From contig JACPIT010000004.1 in NCBI GenBank assembly GCA_016187945.1, positions 1 to 64,000 of the forward strand: a stretch of DNA of 64,000 nt, written 5' to 3'. The notes beneath the pieces were generated by a model, which had not been told where the DNA came from, searched no databases, and saw only the letters and a list, made by a program, of their open reading frames with translations. The stretch's first letter is position 1, and each line of letters starts with the position of its first letter. Made by a program: the position numbers and the translations under genes. The DNA is from Opitutia bacterium (GTDB lineage: Bacteria > Verrucomicrobiota > Verrucomicrobiia > Opitutales > Opitutaceae). Positions 50,780 through 59,487 of the stretch are shown piece after piece.

Positions 50780-51036
50780 ACCGAACGCGCAGGTCACCCT
50801 CGCACTCGAAGGCCGGACGCAAGTCCGGCCTTCCTGTTTTTGTAGGAGCGGCTTTACGCCGCGATTCGCTCGGGCGCGGCCTGCGCTGCGCAGCCATCGC
50901 GGCGTTGCGCGAGCCGCCTTCGAGCGAATCGCGGCGTAAAGCCGCTCCTACAACTCCCGCTGCGAGCGCCCGGAGTAGCGCGGTGCTTCAGCCCGCGCCG
51001 AAAACTCCCGCCGCGCTCGCAGCATCCCCGCTCTAC
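50780..51036 (+). repeat. Composite palindromic element, copy 5 in reverse order A-B, with a neighbour hairpin
   Basis: GGCCGGACGCAAGTCCGGCC (about 50811-50830) is a lone hairpin. Unit A (50840-50952) has a longer loop in which a second hairpin-like block is nested (GGGCGCGGCCTGCGCTGCGC and GTTGCGCGAGCCGCC). Unit B is at about 50974-51036, with the right arm degenerate. The order A then B is the inverse of copies 1-4. Confidence 0.8.
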
Positions 51037-51512
51037 TCCCCCGCCCGCCACCGCGTCACCGCCGCGATCGCCGGTCCGACCGCGGTGAGATGCGCGACGA
51101 AGATCGGCACCCAATTCGGCGGCGGGAACGGCTGATGCGGCATCCGCGTGAGCGGCAGCGCGACGAGTTGCATGAAAACGTAGAACACCGCTCCGAACGC
51201 CACGCCGCTCGCGAGCCAGTGCGCGCGCACGAGCGCCCAACCGCGATACAGCGCGAAGAACAACGCCGCCGCACCGAACGCGACGCCCGTGTGGATTGCC
51301 AGCCCGAGCGCTGCCGTCGCCACGCCGCCCTCGTAGGTCGCGCGCCCGAGCAAACTGAACGCGATGCCTTGCAGCATCCGGAACGGACTCCCGCCCTTCC
51401 GCAGCACAAGGACGATCACGTAACCGATGTCCGCCGCCGCACACACCAGACCGGCGGGCACGACGACTGCGGCGGCGCCGCCGAGGGAAAACGAGCGAGC
51501 TTCAGAAGCCAT
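51033..51512 (-). CDS. Small membrane protein with four spans
   Basis: 159 aa from ATG 51512. Four hydrophobic stretches: AAAVVVPAGLVCAAADIGYV, VATAALGLAIHTGVAFGAAA, LFFALYRGWALVRAHWLASG, FGAVFYVFMQLVALPLTR, then a C-terminal span-like VAHLTAVGPAIAAVTRW. It resembles conserved small membrane proteins often seen alone in genomes; no function is known. The TAG stop lies in the B-unit repeat at 51033-51035, so the last codons derive from the element. Confidence 0.6.
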   Translation of the reverse strand: MASEARSFSLGGAAAVVVPAGLVCAAADIGYVIVLVLRKGGSPFRMLQGIAFSLLGRATYEGGVATAALGLAIHTGVAFGAAALFFALYRGWALVRAHWLASGVAFGAVFYVFMQLVALPLTRMPHQPFPPPNWVPIFVAHLTAVGPAIAAVTRWRAGE

Positions 51513-51648
51513 GATTGGAGAATTGCCTCGCGCGCCGCACTCGGCGAGCCCGCCGCGGCGAACATGGCCAAACCCGCGACGTGCACGCCTCCTCGCCGTC
51601 CCTCGTTCGCCTGCACGCGTTCGCCTGCGTCTCGTTCGCGCGCCCCTC

Positions 51649-51722
51649 GTAGCAGCCGACGTCAGTCGGCTGTCGCTCCCGCCCGCGGCGCGCTCCCTCA
51701 GCCGCCTCACGGCGGCTGCTAC
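51649..51722 (+). repeat. Palindromic element, GTAGCAGCC type, second copy
   Basis: GTAGCAGCCGACGTCAGTCG and GCCGCCTCACGGCGGCTGCT bound by GTAG and CTAC. The inner arms differ from 8410-8485, but the outer GTAGCAGCC/GGCTGCTAC is the same. It lies in the spacer before the LytTR regulator. Confidence 0.8.
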
Positions 51723-51764
51723 GAATCGCTCGCTCGCGGCCCGCCGCGCCCCACGCGCCCGAGC

Positions 51765-52574
51765 TCACGCGCTCGCGAGATTCTTCACGCGATCCAGGTT
51801 TCGCCGGAACGCCGGGCCGATCAGCAGCGTCGTGCCGTCGTCGAGACGCGCGGCTTGCGTGCAGGACGACGTGGCGACGATCCGGTCGAGACACGCGATG
51901 TTGATGAGCGTCGATTTGTGGATGCGGACGAACTGGGTCGGATGCAGGAGCTGCTCCACGCGCTTCATCGGCATCCGGATCAGCAGCCGGCGATCGTGCA
52001 GGTGGAGGTTCACGTAATCGCCCTGGCTCTCGACCCAACGGAGATCGCGCTGCTTCACGAAATGCAGTTCGCCGTCCACCTTCACCGCGAGGCGCGCGTT
52101 TTCGTAGCTCGGCGCAGCCGGCTCCGTCGTCGCCGGCGCGGCGGCTTGGTGGCGAATCTGGTCGGCGAGCGCGCGCAGCGCGTTTTCCGCCGAGGTGAAA
52201 TTGCCATGGTGGATGCGGTGCTTCACGCGATCGATCGCGCGGTGAAAGCGCGCGTCGGTGAACGGCTTCACGAGATAGTCGACGGCGTGGTAATCGAACG
52301 CGCTGAGCGCGTGATTGTCGTGGGCGGTGACGAACACCACCTCGGGCCGCTCCGCCGCCGGCAGAGCGTTCAGCACGTCGAGCCCGGTCTTGCCCGGCAT
52401 CTGCACGTCGAGCAGCAGCAGGCGCGGCCGCAGCGCGCGGATTTGCTCGAGCGTCTGGTGGCCGTCCATCGCCTCGCCGACGAGTTCGAGTTCCTCATCG
52501 GCCAGCACGAGCTGGCGCAGGATGCGACGGGCCGGCTTCTCGTCGTCGGCGATGAGCGTCGGGATCTTGTTCAT
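51765..52574 (-). CDS. LytTR-family response regulator
   Basis: 269 aa. The receiver has PTLIADDEKPARRILRQLVL and the phospho-acceptor Asp in RLLLLDVQMPGKTGLDVLNA (about 56), then VFVTAHDNHALSAFDYHAVD and YLVKPF. The C-terminal LytTR DNA-binding domain (about 165-260) has VKQRDLRWVESQGDYVNLHL, HDRRLLIRMPMKRVEQLLHP and FVRIHKSTLINIACLDRI. The ATG overlaps the kinase stop. Together they form a two-component system; targets are unknown. Confidence 0.93.
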   Translation of the reverse strand: MNKIPTLIADDEKPARRILRQLVLADEELELVGEAMDGHQTLEQIRALRPRLLLLDVQMPGKTGLDVLNALPAAERPEVVFVTAHDNHALSAFDYHAVDYLVKPFTDARFHRAIDRVKHRIHHGNFTSAENALRALADQIRHQAAAPATTEPAAPSYENARLAVKVDGELHFVKQRDLRWVESQGDYVNLHLHDRRLLIRMPMKRVEQLLHPTQFVRIHKSTLINIACLDRIVATSSCTQAARLDDGTTLLIGPAFRRNLDRVKNLASA

Positions 52575-53722
52575 GCGGGAAAAACCTCGGCGGGCGCCGT
52601 CGCCGACGCCGGGCTCGCGCGGAACGGGAAGCGAATCGTCACGCGCGACACGCCGCCCTGGTTGAACGCACATTCGAAACGCAGCGCGGCGCCGAACGTC
52701 CGCTCCAGTCGCGCCCGCGTCGAGCCGAGTCCGACGCCGCGACCGCGCGCAGTGGACTCGGCGAACTCGGACGCGTCGTTCGTCACCTCGATCTCGAGCA
52801 GGCCGTCGAGGCGGCGGGCGATGAGCGTGAGCGTGCCGGGATTGCGCCGCTGCGCGATGCCGTGACGCACGGCGTTTTCGACGATCGGCTGGAGGATCAG
52901 CGTCGGCACGATCGCGTCGAGGCAGTCGTCGTCGACGACGAAGCGCGTGACGAGCCGCTCCTCGAGGCGGAGTTTCTCGATCGCGAGGTAGGCCTGCGCG
53001 TAGTCGAGTTCGCGCCAGAGCTCGATCTCGGGCTTGCCGGCGTGCTCCATGAGTTGGCGCAGGAGCGCGGAGAGCTGCGCGATTGCCTCGACCGCCTTGT
53101 CGTTCTCGTGCTCGCGGATGAGTGCGGCGATGGCGTTGTGGGCGTTGAAGAGGAAATGAGGCTGGATCTGCTGGCGCAACGCGGTGAGTTCCGCCTGCGC
53201 GAGCTGGACGCGGAGCATTTCCTCGCGCCGCTCGTCGTCGCGCCGCTGCGCCATCAGATCGCCGATGTAGCCGACGGCCACGAGCAACGGGTAGAGGTAA
53301 AGATCGATCAGGCTCCGCGCGTCGAGCTGCGTGAGCACGAACGACGGTGAGGCGTCTTCCGGGCGAAAATAGCCGAACGCGAAATAGAGCGTCCAGAGTC
53401 GCAGCAGGTTGCCGAACGTGAAAATCGCCAGCGCCGCCAGCAGGTGCAGCGCGAAACGCACGATGGGCTGCGGGTGGTTCGCCGCGAGGTAGCGCCGCAG
53501 CCAGAAGACCGCCGGCGTCAGCGCGGCCCAGAGCCATCCACGCGCCAACTGTGCAGTGATCGTGTAGCAATTGCCGCGGAACGTGACCGGCAGATTGCCG
53601 AACGCAGTGATGTAGGTCTGGATCACCAGCAGCACGCCGATGAGCGTCCACACGCCCAGCACCGTGCGCCAGCGGAGCGGCGTCACGGGAGGTGCGGGAA
53701 TCAGGCGCGGGGTGGCGCGCAT
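52571..53722 (-). CDS. LytS/YehU-type sensor histidine kinase
   Basis: 383 aa from ATG 53722; a longer frame adds low-quality residues. Four membrane spans are visible in the first ~150 residues (LGVWTLIGVLLVIQTYITAF, WLWAALTPAVFWLRRYLAA, FALHLLAALAIFTFGNLLRL, LYLYPLLVAVGYIGDLM). The His_kinase domain begins LRQQIQPHFLFNAHNAIAAL with the phospho-acceptor His in QPHFLFN, followed by a HATPase with VPTLILQPIVENAVRHGIAQ and GRGVGLGSTRARLERTFG. No sensory domain other than the spans is evident. Confidence 0.92.
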   Translation of the reverse strand: MRATPRLIPAPPVTPLRWRTVLGVWTLIGVLLVIQTYITAFGNLPVTFRGNCYTITAQLARGWLWAALTPAVFWLRRYLAANHPQPIVRFALHLLAALAIFTFGNLLRLWTLYFAFGYFRPEDASPSFVLTQLDARSLIDLYLYPLLVAVGYIGDLMAQRRDDERREEMLRVQLAQAELTALRQQIQPHFLFNAHNAIAALIREHENDKAVEAIAQLSALLRQLMEHAGKPEIELWRELDYAQAYLAIEKLRLEERLVTRFVVDDDCLDAIVPTLILQPIVENAVRHGIAQRRNPGTLTLIARRLDGLLEIEVTNDASEFAESTARGRGVGLGSTRARLERTFGAALRFECAFNQGGVSRVTIRFPFRASPASATAPAEVFPA

Positions 53723-54042
53723 CGGAGGCAAGTTGAGCAGATGAACGAGGGAGTCAACGCGACCGTCGACCCGCGCGAGCCGGCTCACGATGCCGCAGCG
53801 ACCACCATTGGGAAAACCGCGACGACCGTGCGGCAAACGCCGCCAGCGTGCCGAAAGGGGCGGAGCACCGAGCGCGCGCCGGCCGCCTCCTGTCGGGGCG
53901 CAGCAAGACTGCGCCCCGACAAGAACCGGCCCACCGGGGCTCGCGCCCAAACGAAAAACACGGCGCGCGGAGGCGGGCCCTGAAGTTTGGTTTGAGTTTC
54001 CCGGCGGTTCGTGTGTTTGGTGGGAGTTTCCTCCCTTTCTTC
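53723..54042. other. Spacer with one strong hairpin
   Basis: 320 bases. GTCGGGGCGCAG (53892-53903) and CTGCGCCCCGAC (53909-53920) form a perfect 12-bp hairpin with a 5-base loop. There is no U-tract after it. A T/G-rich leader (GTTTGGTTTGAGTTTCCCGG, about 53986-54005) precedes the next gene. Otherwise unassigned. Confidence 0.5.
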
Positions 54043-54537
54043 ATGGCCAAAATCGAAGTCAGCCAAGTCGCCGAGATCCTCAAGAAGCACAAGCTCGAGC
54101 CCGAGCTCCTCCGCGAGATCGTGGAGGCGATGAACGAGGCCACGCAGCCCTCCGCCGACGAGGACATCAAGCCGCCCCCGCCCAAGAAGCAGTTCGTCAT
54201 CGTCCTCTCCGACCCCGAGGGCAAATTGCCCGAGAAGGACCTGGTCGGCTGGGTCGTGCAGATTCCGGAGAACGCCAGCCCGTTCTCGACCAGCGACCGC
54301 GTCTTCAAGGGCGCCTACGACTTCAACGCCTCGAAGCGCGGCCGCATGCTGCCCGTGAAATCCGTCGGCGAGGCCCTCGAAAGCGTCAGCGCGAAGTATT
54401 TCAAGGACGCGGAACTCTGGGTGAAAACCAAGCTCCCCGTCGCCGTCGTGAAGACCGACAACGTGCTCCCGAAGGACGAGTTCAAGGTCGAGAAAGTCGA
54501 TCGCCGGAAGAAAGACATCGCCGCGGACGACGAGTGA
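54043..54537 (+). CDS. Hypothetical conserved-looking protein
   Basis: 164 aa from ATG 54043 (MAKIEVSQVAEILKKHKLEP). An N-terminal helical part, a Pro linker (PPPPKKQFVIV), then a beta-rich domain (LVGWVVQIPENASPFSTSDR, FKGAYDFNASKRGRMLPVKS, KYFKDAELWVKTKLPVAVVK). The charged tail ends KDIAADDE. No signal or membrane span. No family was recognised. It looks like a well-behaved soluble protein of normal codon usage. Confidence 0.6.
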   Translation: MAKIEVSQVAEILKKHKLEPELLREIVEAMNEATQPSADEDIKPPPPKKQFVIVLSDPEGKLPEKDLVGWVVQIPENASPFSTSDRVFKGAYDFNASKRGRMLPVKSVGEALESVSAKYFKDAELWVKTKLPVAVVKTDNVLPKDEFKVEKVDRRKKDIAADDE

Positions 54538-54675
54538 GCGCGCTGCGCGCCACATCGAGCGATGGGCGCGCAACTCGGTCGGAGCGGCTTTGCGATCCCG
54601 TCCGAGAAATCGCCCTCGGCGCCGAGACCGCTCCGCTGCGTCCAGCAAGACTCGCCTGACCGGCAGACGGCTCGA

Positions 54676-54759
54676 GGTGGAGCGCGTTGACCTCAACGCG
54701 CTCGGGCGCACGACCTGCGCTGGACGTTCTCGAACGCGTTGAGGTCAACGCGTTCCACC
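54676..54759 (+). repeat. Palindromic element, CGCGTTGACCTCAACGCG type
   Basis: GGTGGAGCGCGTTGACCTCA plus ACGCG faces CGCGTTGAGGTCAACGCGTT plus CCACC across about 35 bases. It fills the gap before the convergent DUF192 gene. Confidence 0.75.
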
Positions 54760-54811
54760 CGCACCGGTCGATTGCGCGTCGCTTGATCGGCGCCGCAATG
54801 CACCGCGCGCC

Positions 54812-55327
54812 TCACAACCCTGCCGCGCGCGGATCGAGCCCGCGCGCCTTCAACGCATCGCGCACGGCCTTCAGGTCGAGTTTCGCGCCGGGTTTCACGC
54901 CGTGCTCCTTGAACCAGCCTTGGTTGACCTCGAGCGCGAATTGCAGATCGCGCGCGTGCGAGGGCACGGAGCGCTCGTCGCGTGGATACATCGGGTAGAT
55001 TTCGCGCAGCACACCGTCGGTGCCGATGTAACCGATGTCGAGCGGCACGATCGTGTTCCTCATCCAAAACGCCATCGGCTGCGCGCGCGTGAAGACGAAC
55101 AGCATGCCCTCGTCGCGCCCGAGTGCCGAGCGGAACATCAGCCCGCGCTCCTGCTCCGCCGGCAGCGCCGCGATCTGCATTTTCACGGTCTGATCGCCGA
55201 TCTTGATGGGGAAAAAATCGTTCACGGTCTTCGGGGCCGCATCGGGCTCGGCCTTGCCGCCGCAGGCAGCGAGCACACCGAACGCGAGCGCACACGAGAA
55301 AAGGGAGAGGGCGAGGCGGGAAAACAT
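54812..55327 (-). CDS. DUF192 lipoprotein
   Basis: 171 aa. A lipoprotein signal ends at the Cys of LAACGGKAEPDA (SALAFGVLAAC). The DUF192 body is clear: IQIAALPAEQERGLMFRSAL-like segment, then LGRDEGMLFVFTRAQPMAFW, MRNTIVPLDIGYIGTDGVLR and HARDLQFALEVNQGWFKEHG. The family is conserved and exported, of unknown function. The gene points toward the convergent repeat; the M24 gene starts 21 bp away in the opposite direction, so the two promoters overlap. Confidence 0.85.
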   Translation of the reverse strand: MFSRLALSLFSCALAFGVLAACGGKAEPDAAPKTVNDFFPIKIGDQTVKMQIAALPAEQERGLMFRSALGRDEGMLFVFTRAQPMAFWMRNTIVPLDIGYIGTDGVLREIYPMYPRDERSVPSHARDLQFALEVNQGWFKEHGVKPGAKLDLKAVRDALKARGLDPRAAGL

Positions 55328-55348
55328 TTTTGCGTTTTGTTCCGATCC

Positions 55349-56524
55349 ATGGCTAGACAGCCGGTCTCAAAACTCAACCCTCGTTCCACCTTGGCCCAGC
55401 TCCCGCCTCCCCTGCTCTACACCGACACCCACGCGAGCGCCGACATGCTCTACTTCGGCCAGGTCGAGGTGCACGATCCGTTCGTGGCCTTCGGCGCGCG
55501 CGGCAAGAAATACACCGTGCAAGGCGCGCTCGAGTTCGGCCGCGTGAAGAAGACGAGCGCGTTCGACGTCGTGCTCTCGCGCGAGGACTGGCTCGACGCC
55601 GCGCGGAAAAAATACGGCGCGAGCGCCGGCATTCCCGAGATGATCCTCTGCCTCGCGCGGCACTTCGGGCAGCGCGCGTTCCGCGTCGCCGACGATTTTC
55701 CGGCCTCGCTCTACGTGAAGCTCACGCAAGCCGGCCTGCGCCTGCAATTCGCCGACGGCCTCCTGTTTCCCGAGCGCGAAATCAAGACCGACCGCGAAGC
55801 CGCCGCCATCCGCGCCGGCAACCGGCTGAGCGCCGTCGGCTTCGCCACGGCGGAAAAAGTCCTCCGCGCCGCCCGCATTAAAGGCCGCCATCTCCTCTAC
55901 CAAGGCCAGCCGCTCACGTCCGAGCGCCTGCGTTTCCTGATCGACGTCGCCATCAAGGAGCAAGGCGGCGAAGCGCGCGACACGATCGTCGTCGGCGGCG
56001 ACCATGCTTGCGATCCGCACGAGCGCGGCCACGGCCCGCTGCGTCCGCACGAGCTGATCATCGTCGACATTTTCCCGCGCCACGAAGCGAGCGGCTACTA
56101 CGGCGACATGACGCGCACCTACCTCAAGGGCCGCCCGCGCGAAGTGCAGCGCCGGATGGTCGCCACGGTTTACGACGCCATGCGCCAGGCCATCCGCCGC
56201 ATCCGCGCCGGTGTCGACGGCCGCGACGTGCACCAGAGCGTCGTGGATTATTTTCAGGGCGAAGGCTACGAGACCAAGCGCGGCGCGGACGGCGCCACGG
56301 GTTTCATCCACGGCACCGGCCACGGCCTCGGCCTCGCCGTGCACGATCCGGGCTGCCGCCTCGGCGCGGTGTCCTCGATTCTGAAAAAAGGCGCCGTCGT
56401 CACCGTCGAGCCGGGCCTTTACTATCCGGGCATCGGCGGCTGCCGCTGGGAAGACGTCGTCCAGGTCACCGCCACCGGCGCAAAAATGCTCTCGCGTCAT
56501 CCCTACAACTGGGAGATTCGCTAA
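55349..56524 (+). CDS. M24 peptidase (Xaa-Pro aminopeptidase family)
   Basis: 391 aa from ATG 55349. The N-terminal creatinase-like domain (about 1-165) precedes the pita-bread catalytic domain. Metal ligands are seen: Asp in ELIIVDIFPRHEASGYYGDM, Asp in YYGDMTRTYLKGRPREVQ, His in GTGHGLGLAVHDPGCRLG, Glu in VVTVEPGLYYPGIGG and Glu in RWEDVVQVT. All five are present, so an active dinuclear peptidase is expected. rfaE1 follows 14 bp after the stop, suggesting co-transcription. Confidence 0.9.
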   Translation: MARQPVSKLNPRSTLAQLPPPLLYTDTHASADMLYFGQVEVHDPFVAFGARGKKYTVQGALEFGRVKKTSAFDVVLSREDWLDAARKKYGASAGIPEMILCLARHFGQRAFRVADDFPASLYVKLTQAGLRLQFADGLLFPEREIKTDREAAAIRAGNRLSAVGFATAEKVLRAARIKGRHLLYQGQPLTSERLRFLIDVAIKEQGGEARDTIVVGGDHACDPHERGHGPLRPHELIIVDIFPRHEASGYYGDMTRTYLKGRPREVQRRMVATVYDAMRQAIRRIRAGVDGRDVHQSVVDYFQGEGYETKRGADGATGFIHGTGHGLGLAVHDPGCRLGAVSSILKKGAVVTVEPGLYYPGIGGCRWEDVVQVTATGAKMLSRHPYNWEIR

Positions 56525-56538
56525 CCTCTTTCGCCACG

Positions 56539-57507
56539 ATGAAGTCCCTGCTCAAAAAGATCTCGAAACTCCACGTCCTCGTCATCGGCGACGTCATGCT
56601 CGACCACTACGTTTGGGGCGACGCCTCGCGCATCTCGCCCGAGGCGCCGGTGCCCGTGGTCGACATCGATCGCGACACCTACAGCGCCGGCGGCGCGGCC
56701 AACGTCGCGCTCAACATCGCTTCGCTCGGCGCGAAGGCCACCCTCGCGGGCTTCTTCGGCCGCGACGACGCCGGCAAGCGCCTCGAAGGCATCCTCAAGT
56801 CGAAGAACATCGCCACGATTTCCACGCCCGGCAGCGGCTCGACGATCCTCAAGACGCGCGTCCTCGTCCGCCGCCAGCAACTCTGCCGCCTCGACCGCGA
56901 GTCCCCGCAGCATCACTACGCCGTCGACTCCGGAAAAATCGAAGCGACTTTCGAAAAAGCCATCCGCAAAGCCGACGCCGTCATCCTCTCCGACTACGCG
57001 AAAGGCCTCCTCACCGACGAGCTCGTCGCCAAGGTCTCCGCCATCGCCCGCGAGCACGGCAAACTCATCGCCATCGACCCGAAGCCGCGCCGCAAACTCC
57101 GCTTCCGCCAGCCCGACCTCATCACGCCGAACCGCAAGGAGGCGATCCAGCTCGCCGGCATCGAAGTCGAGCCGCACCAGCCGTTCCCCGCCGCCGAGGT
57201 CTGCGCGCGCATCTACGAGCAATACCAGCCGAAGCACCTCGTCATCACGCTCAGCGAGGACGGCATGCTCCTCTCGCACAACGGCAAAGCCGGCCGCGTC
57301 ATCCCGACCGCCGCGCGCGAAGTCTTCGACGTCTCCGGCGCGGGCGACACCTCCATCGCCGCGCTGACGCTCGGCCTCGCCGCCGGTTCCGTGCTCGAAG
57401 AAGCCGCGCAATTCGCCAACGCCGCCGCCGGAGTCGTCGTCGGCAAACTCGGCACCGCCACCGTCACGCCCGCCGAAGTCCTCCAGCAAGTCGCCGAGGA
57501 AAAGTAG
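56539..57507 (+). CDS. rfaE1: D-glycero-beta-D-manno-heptose-7-phosphate kinase (HldE N-terminal half)
   Basis: 322 aa PfkB-type sugar kinase. Signatures: HVLVIGDVMLDHYVWGDASR, then RISPEAPVPVVDIDRDTYSA, GGAANVALNIASLGAKATLA, SKAATI-like SDYAKGLLTDELVAKVSAIA, and the C-terminal PfkB box DVSGAGDTSIAALTLGLAAG with the catalytic Asp. It phosphorylates heptose 7-phosphate at C1 in the LPS core pathway. The adenylyltransferase half is separate (rfaE2, 7858). The TAG stop is part of a GTAG of a palindromic unit at 57504. Confidence 0.93.
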   Translation: MKSLLKKISKLHVLVIGDVMLDHYVWGDASRISPEAPVPVVDIDRDTYSAGGAANVALNIASLGAKATLAGFFGRDDAGKRLEGILKSKNIATISTPGSGSTILKTRVLVRRQQLCRLDRESPQHHYAVDSGKIEATFEKAIRKADAVILSDYAKGLLTDELVAKVSAIAREHGKLIAIDPKPRRKLRFRQPDLITPNRKEAIQLAGIEVEPHQPFPAAEVCARIYEQYQPKHLVITLSEDGMLLSHNGKAGRVIPTAAREVFDVSGAGDTSIAALTLGLAAGSVLEEAAQFANAAAGVVVGKLGTATVTPAEVLQQVAEEK

Positions 57508-57737
57508 AGCCGGTCTTCGACCGGCTGGAATTTTCGATTTTGGAATCTCGATTTTCGATTTTGCAGAATCGCTCAAGTGTAGCCGCGCTGGAGCGCAGCG
57601 ACAACGTGGCATCCCTGCTCCGTCCCCGGCCGCAGCGTAAAACACGCGGCGGATTCCCGCGCTATGGCACTCGCCTAACGCTCTAGCCTCGTCCCCCTTT
57701 GGAAATCGAAAATCGAAAATCGAAAATCGAAAATTCC
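57504..57737. repeat. Spacer with GTAG hairpin and inverted AAAATCG repeats
   Basis: GTAGAGCCGGTCTTCGACCG (57504-57523) is a hairpin starting at the rfaE1 stop. GGAATTTTCGATTTTGGAAT (57527-57546) plus CGATTTTCGATTTT faces GGAAATCGAAAATCGAAAAT (57700-57719) about 140 bases away. Related words occur at 27925-27955. GTAGCCGCGCTGGAGCGCAG (57580-57599) also lies in it. Confidence 0.75.
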
Positions 57738-58280
57738 GCGACGCCCGGAGGGCGCCGCGCGCTCTTCCTCGATCGCGACGGCACGATCATCCACGACCGC
57801 GACTACCTCTGCGACCCGTCCGGCGTCGAACTCGTCCCCGGCGCCGCTGCCGCTCTCCAGCGGGCGCGCGCGCGCGGTTACCTGCTCTTCCTCTTCACCA
57901 ACCAATCCGGCATCGGCCGCGGCTTCCACACGATCGAGCACACGCACCGCTGCAACGCCCGCATGGTCGAACTCCTCGGCCTCGGTCCGGAGCCGTTCGC
58001 CGAAATCTGCATCGCCCCCGAAGCGCCCGATCAGCCGTCGCTCTACCGCAAGCCCTCGCCGCGCTTCATCCTCGAATCGATCGCGCGCCACGGCCTCGAC
58101 CCCGCGCACTGCTGGATGATCGGCGACCGCGAGAGCGACATCGACGCCGGCCTCGCCGCCGGCATCCGCTCCGCCGCCGTCTGCACCGGCAAATACGACG
58201 CGGCCGCTTGGACGCCGCGCCTCCGCCCCGGCGTGCCGCTCTTCGCCGACCTCGCCGCCTTCGTGGCGTCGCTCGGCTGA
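57699..58280 (+). CDS. gmhB: D-glycero-D-manno-heptose-1,7-bisphosphate 7-phosphatase (GmhB)
   Basis: 193 aa HAD phosphatase of the heptose pathway. Motif I is RALFLDRDGTIIHDRDYL with the nucleophile Asp and acid Asp, motif II FLFTNQSGIGRGFHTIEHTH, a GmhB-type loop CIAPEAPDQPSLYRKPSPRF (the zinc-loop region is present in shortened form), motif III/IV MIGDRESDIDAGLAAGIRSA. The only available start, TTG 57699, sits inside an AAAATCG repeat, so the first ~14 residues are repeat-derived. A start near residue 15 would need a non-standard codon. It follows rfaE1 by about 190 bp. Confidence 0.87.
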   Translation: MEIENRKSKIENSATPGGRRALFLDRDGTIIHDRDYLCDPSGVELVPGAAAALQRARARGYLLFLFTNQSGIGRGFHTIEHTHRCNARMVELLGLGPEPFAEICIAPEAPDQPSLYRKPSPRFILESIARHGLDPAHCWMIGDRESDIDAGLAAGIRSAAVCTGKYDAAAWTPRLRPGVPLFADLAAFVASLG

Positions 58281-58326
58281 ATTTCGCCGCGAACGCGCCG
58301 TCAGCTCCGTCCGCCGAGAGAGAAAT

Positions 58327-58487
58327 TGTAGGAGCGGCTTTATGCCGCGATTCGAACGTGGCGCCACTCTCGCGAGCAGTCGCGGCGTAAAGCCGCTCCT
58401 ACAATTCCCGCGCGCGTGGACTCGAGGTAATGCGGTGCTTCAGCCCGCACTGGGGAATTTTCTGCGCGGGCTGAAGCACCGCGCTAC
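58327..58487 (+). repeat. Composite palindromic element, copy 6 in order A-B
   Basis: Unit A (58327-58403) and unit B (58427-58487) in the order inverse to copies 1-4. In unit A the left arm reads TTTATGCCGCG and the right arm CGCGGCGTAAAG, the reverse of other copies, so the whole composite is inverted. Confidence 0.85.
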
Positions 58488-58529
58488 TCACCGCTTGCGC
58501 ACGGCACGCCGCGGCGTTGAGTCCGTCGC

Positions 58530-59348
58530 ATGCCGGAACTCGCCGAAGTCGAATTCTACCGCCGTCGCTGGGCCGCCGGCCACGGCGCTAAAGTCCTGCG
58601 CGTGCTCGCGCACGAGCGCGCGAAAATTTTCCGCGGCGTCGCTGCCGCCAAACTCGTCCGCGCGCTCACGGGCGCCACGCTGCTCGATTCTGAAACCGCC
58701 GCGAAGCAGATGCTGTTTCGCTTCAGCGGACAAAACTGGCTCGGCGTCCACCTCGGCATGAGCGGCGAGCTGCGCGTCGAACCGCCCAGCTACGCGCCGA
58801 CGAAACACGACCACCTCGTGCTCGTGCAACGCGAGCGCCAGCTCGTCTTCAACGACCCGCGCATGTTTGGCGCCGTGCTGTTCCACCACGGTGCGAGCGA
58901 GCCCGAGTGGTGGACGCGCATCGCGCCGGCGATTCTCTCGCCAGCGTTCACCGTCGCCGCCGTGACCGACTTCCTCGCGCGTCGTCGCCGCGCACCGATC
59001 AAGGCCGTGCTGCTGATGCAGGAGCGGTTTCCCGGCGTCGGCAACTGGATGGCGGACGAAATTCTCTGGCGCGCGCGGCTGGCGCCGTCGCGGGCGGCCG
59101 GCTCGCTCGACGCAACGGAAACCCGCGCTCTGCACCGCGAGTGCCGCGCAGTCTGCCGCGGCGCGTTGCGCTACAACGCCGGCGTCGGCGGAAAGCTGCC
59201 CGCCGAGTTGAACGAGTTCATGCCCGACTCGTGGCTGTTCAATCACCGCTGGGAAAAAGGCGGACATTGCCCGCGCTGCGGAACGCCCCTGCGCCACGCG
59301 ACGATCGGTGGCCGCACGAGTTGCTGGTGCCCGCGGTGCCAGAGGTAG
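58530..59348 (+). CDS. mutM: Formamidopyrimidine-DNA glycosylase (Fpg/MutM)
   Basis: 272 aa. It removes oxidised purines such as 8-oxoguanine and cuts the abasic strand. N-terminal [14 protein letters not shown] supplies Pro2 (the nucleophile) and Glu3. The helix-two-turn-helix region ([20 protein letters not shown] and [20 protein letters not shown]) and the zinc finger at the C-terminus [20 protein letters not shown] and CPRC are intact. The length is as usual. The TAG stop is within a GTAG-GGCGCG palindrome-like word. Confidence 0.93.
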   Translation: MPELAEVEFYRRRWAAGHGAKVLRVLAHERAKIFRGVAAAKLVRALTGATLLDSETAAKQMLFRFSGQNWLGVHLGMSGELRVEPPSYAPTKHDHLVLVQRERQLVFNDPRMFGAVLFHHGASEPEWWTRIAPAILSPAFTVAAVTDFLARRRRAPIKAVLLMQERFPGVGNWMADEILWRARLAPSRAAGSLDATETRALHRECRAVCRGALRYNAGVGGKLPAELNEFMPDSWLFNHRWEKGGHCPRCGTPLRHATIGGRTSCWCPRCQR

Positions 59349-59487
59349 GGCGCGACCGCTGGGCGCGCCGGGGAACGTGATGCCACGTGCGCGGCGGGCC
59401 CGGCGGTCCCGCCCTACCCGTAGCAGCCGCCACGGAGAGGGAGAGTTCATCGTCGACGGACACACCCCCGCCGGTTTCGCTTCCGAT

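Noticed and set aside
53892-53920. Intrinsic terminator after the LytS kinase region
   Set aside because: A perfect 12-bp hairpin but no T-run on either strand, and it lies upstream of both flanking genes. It is better treated as a palindromic repeat.
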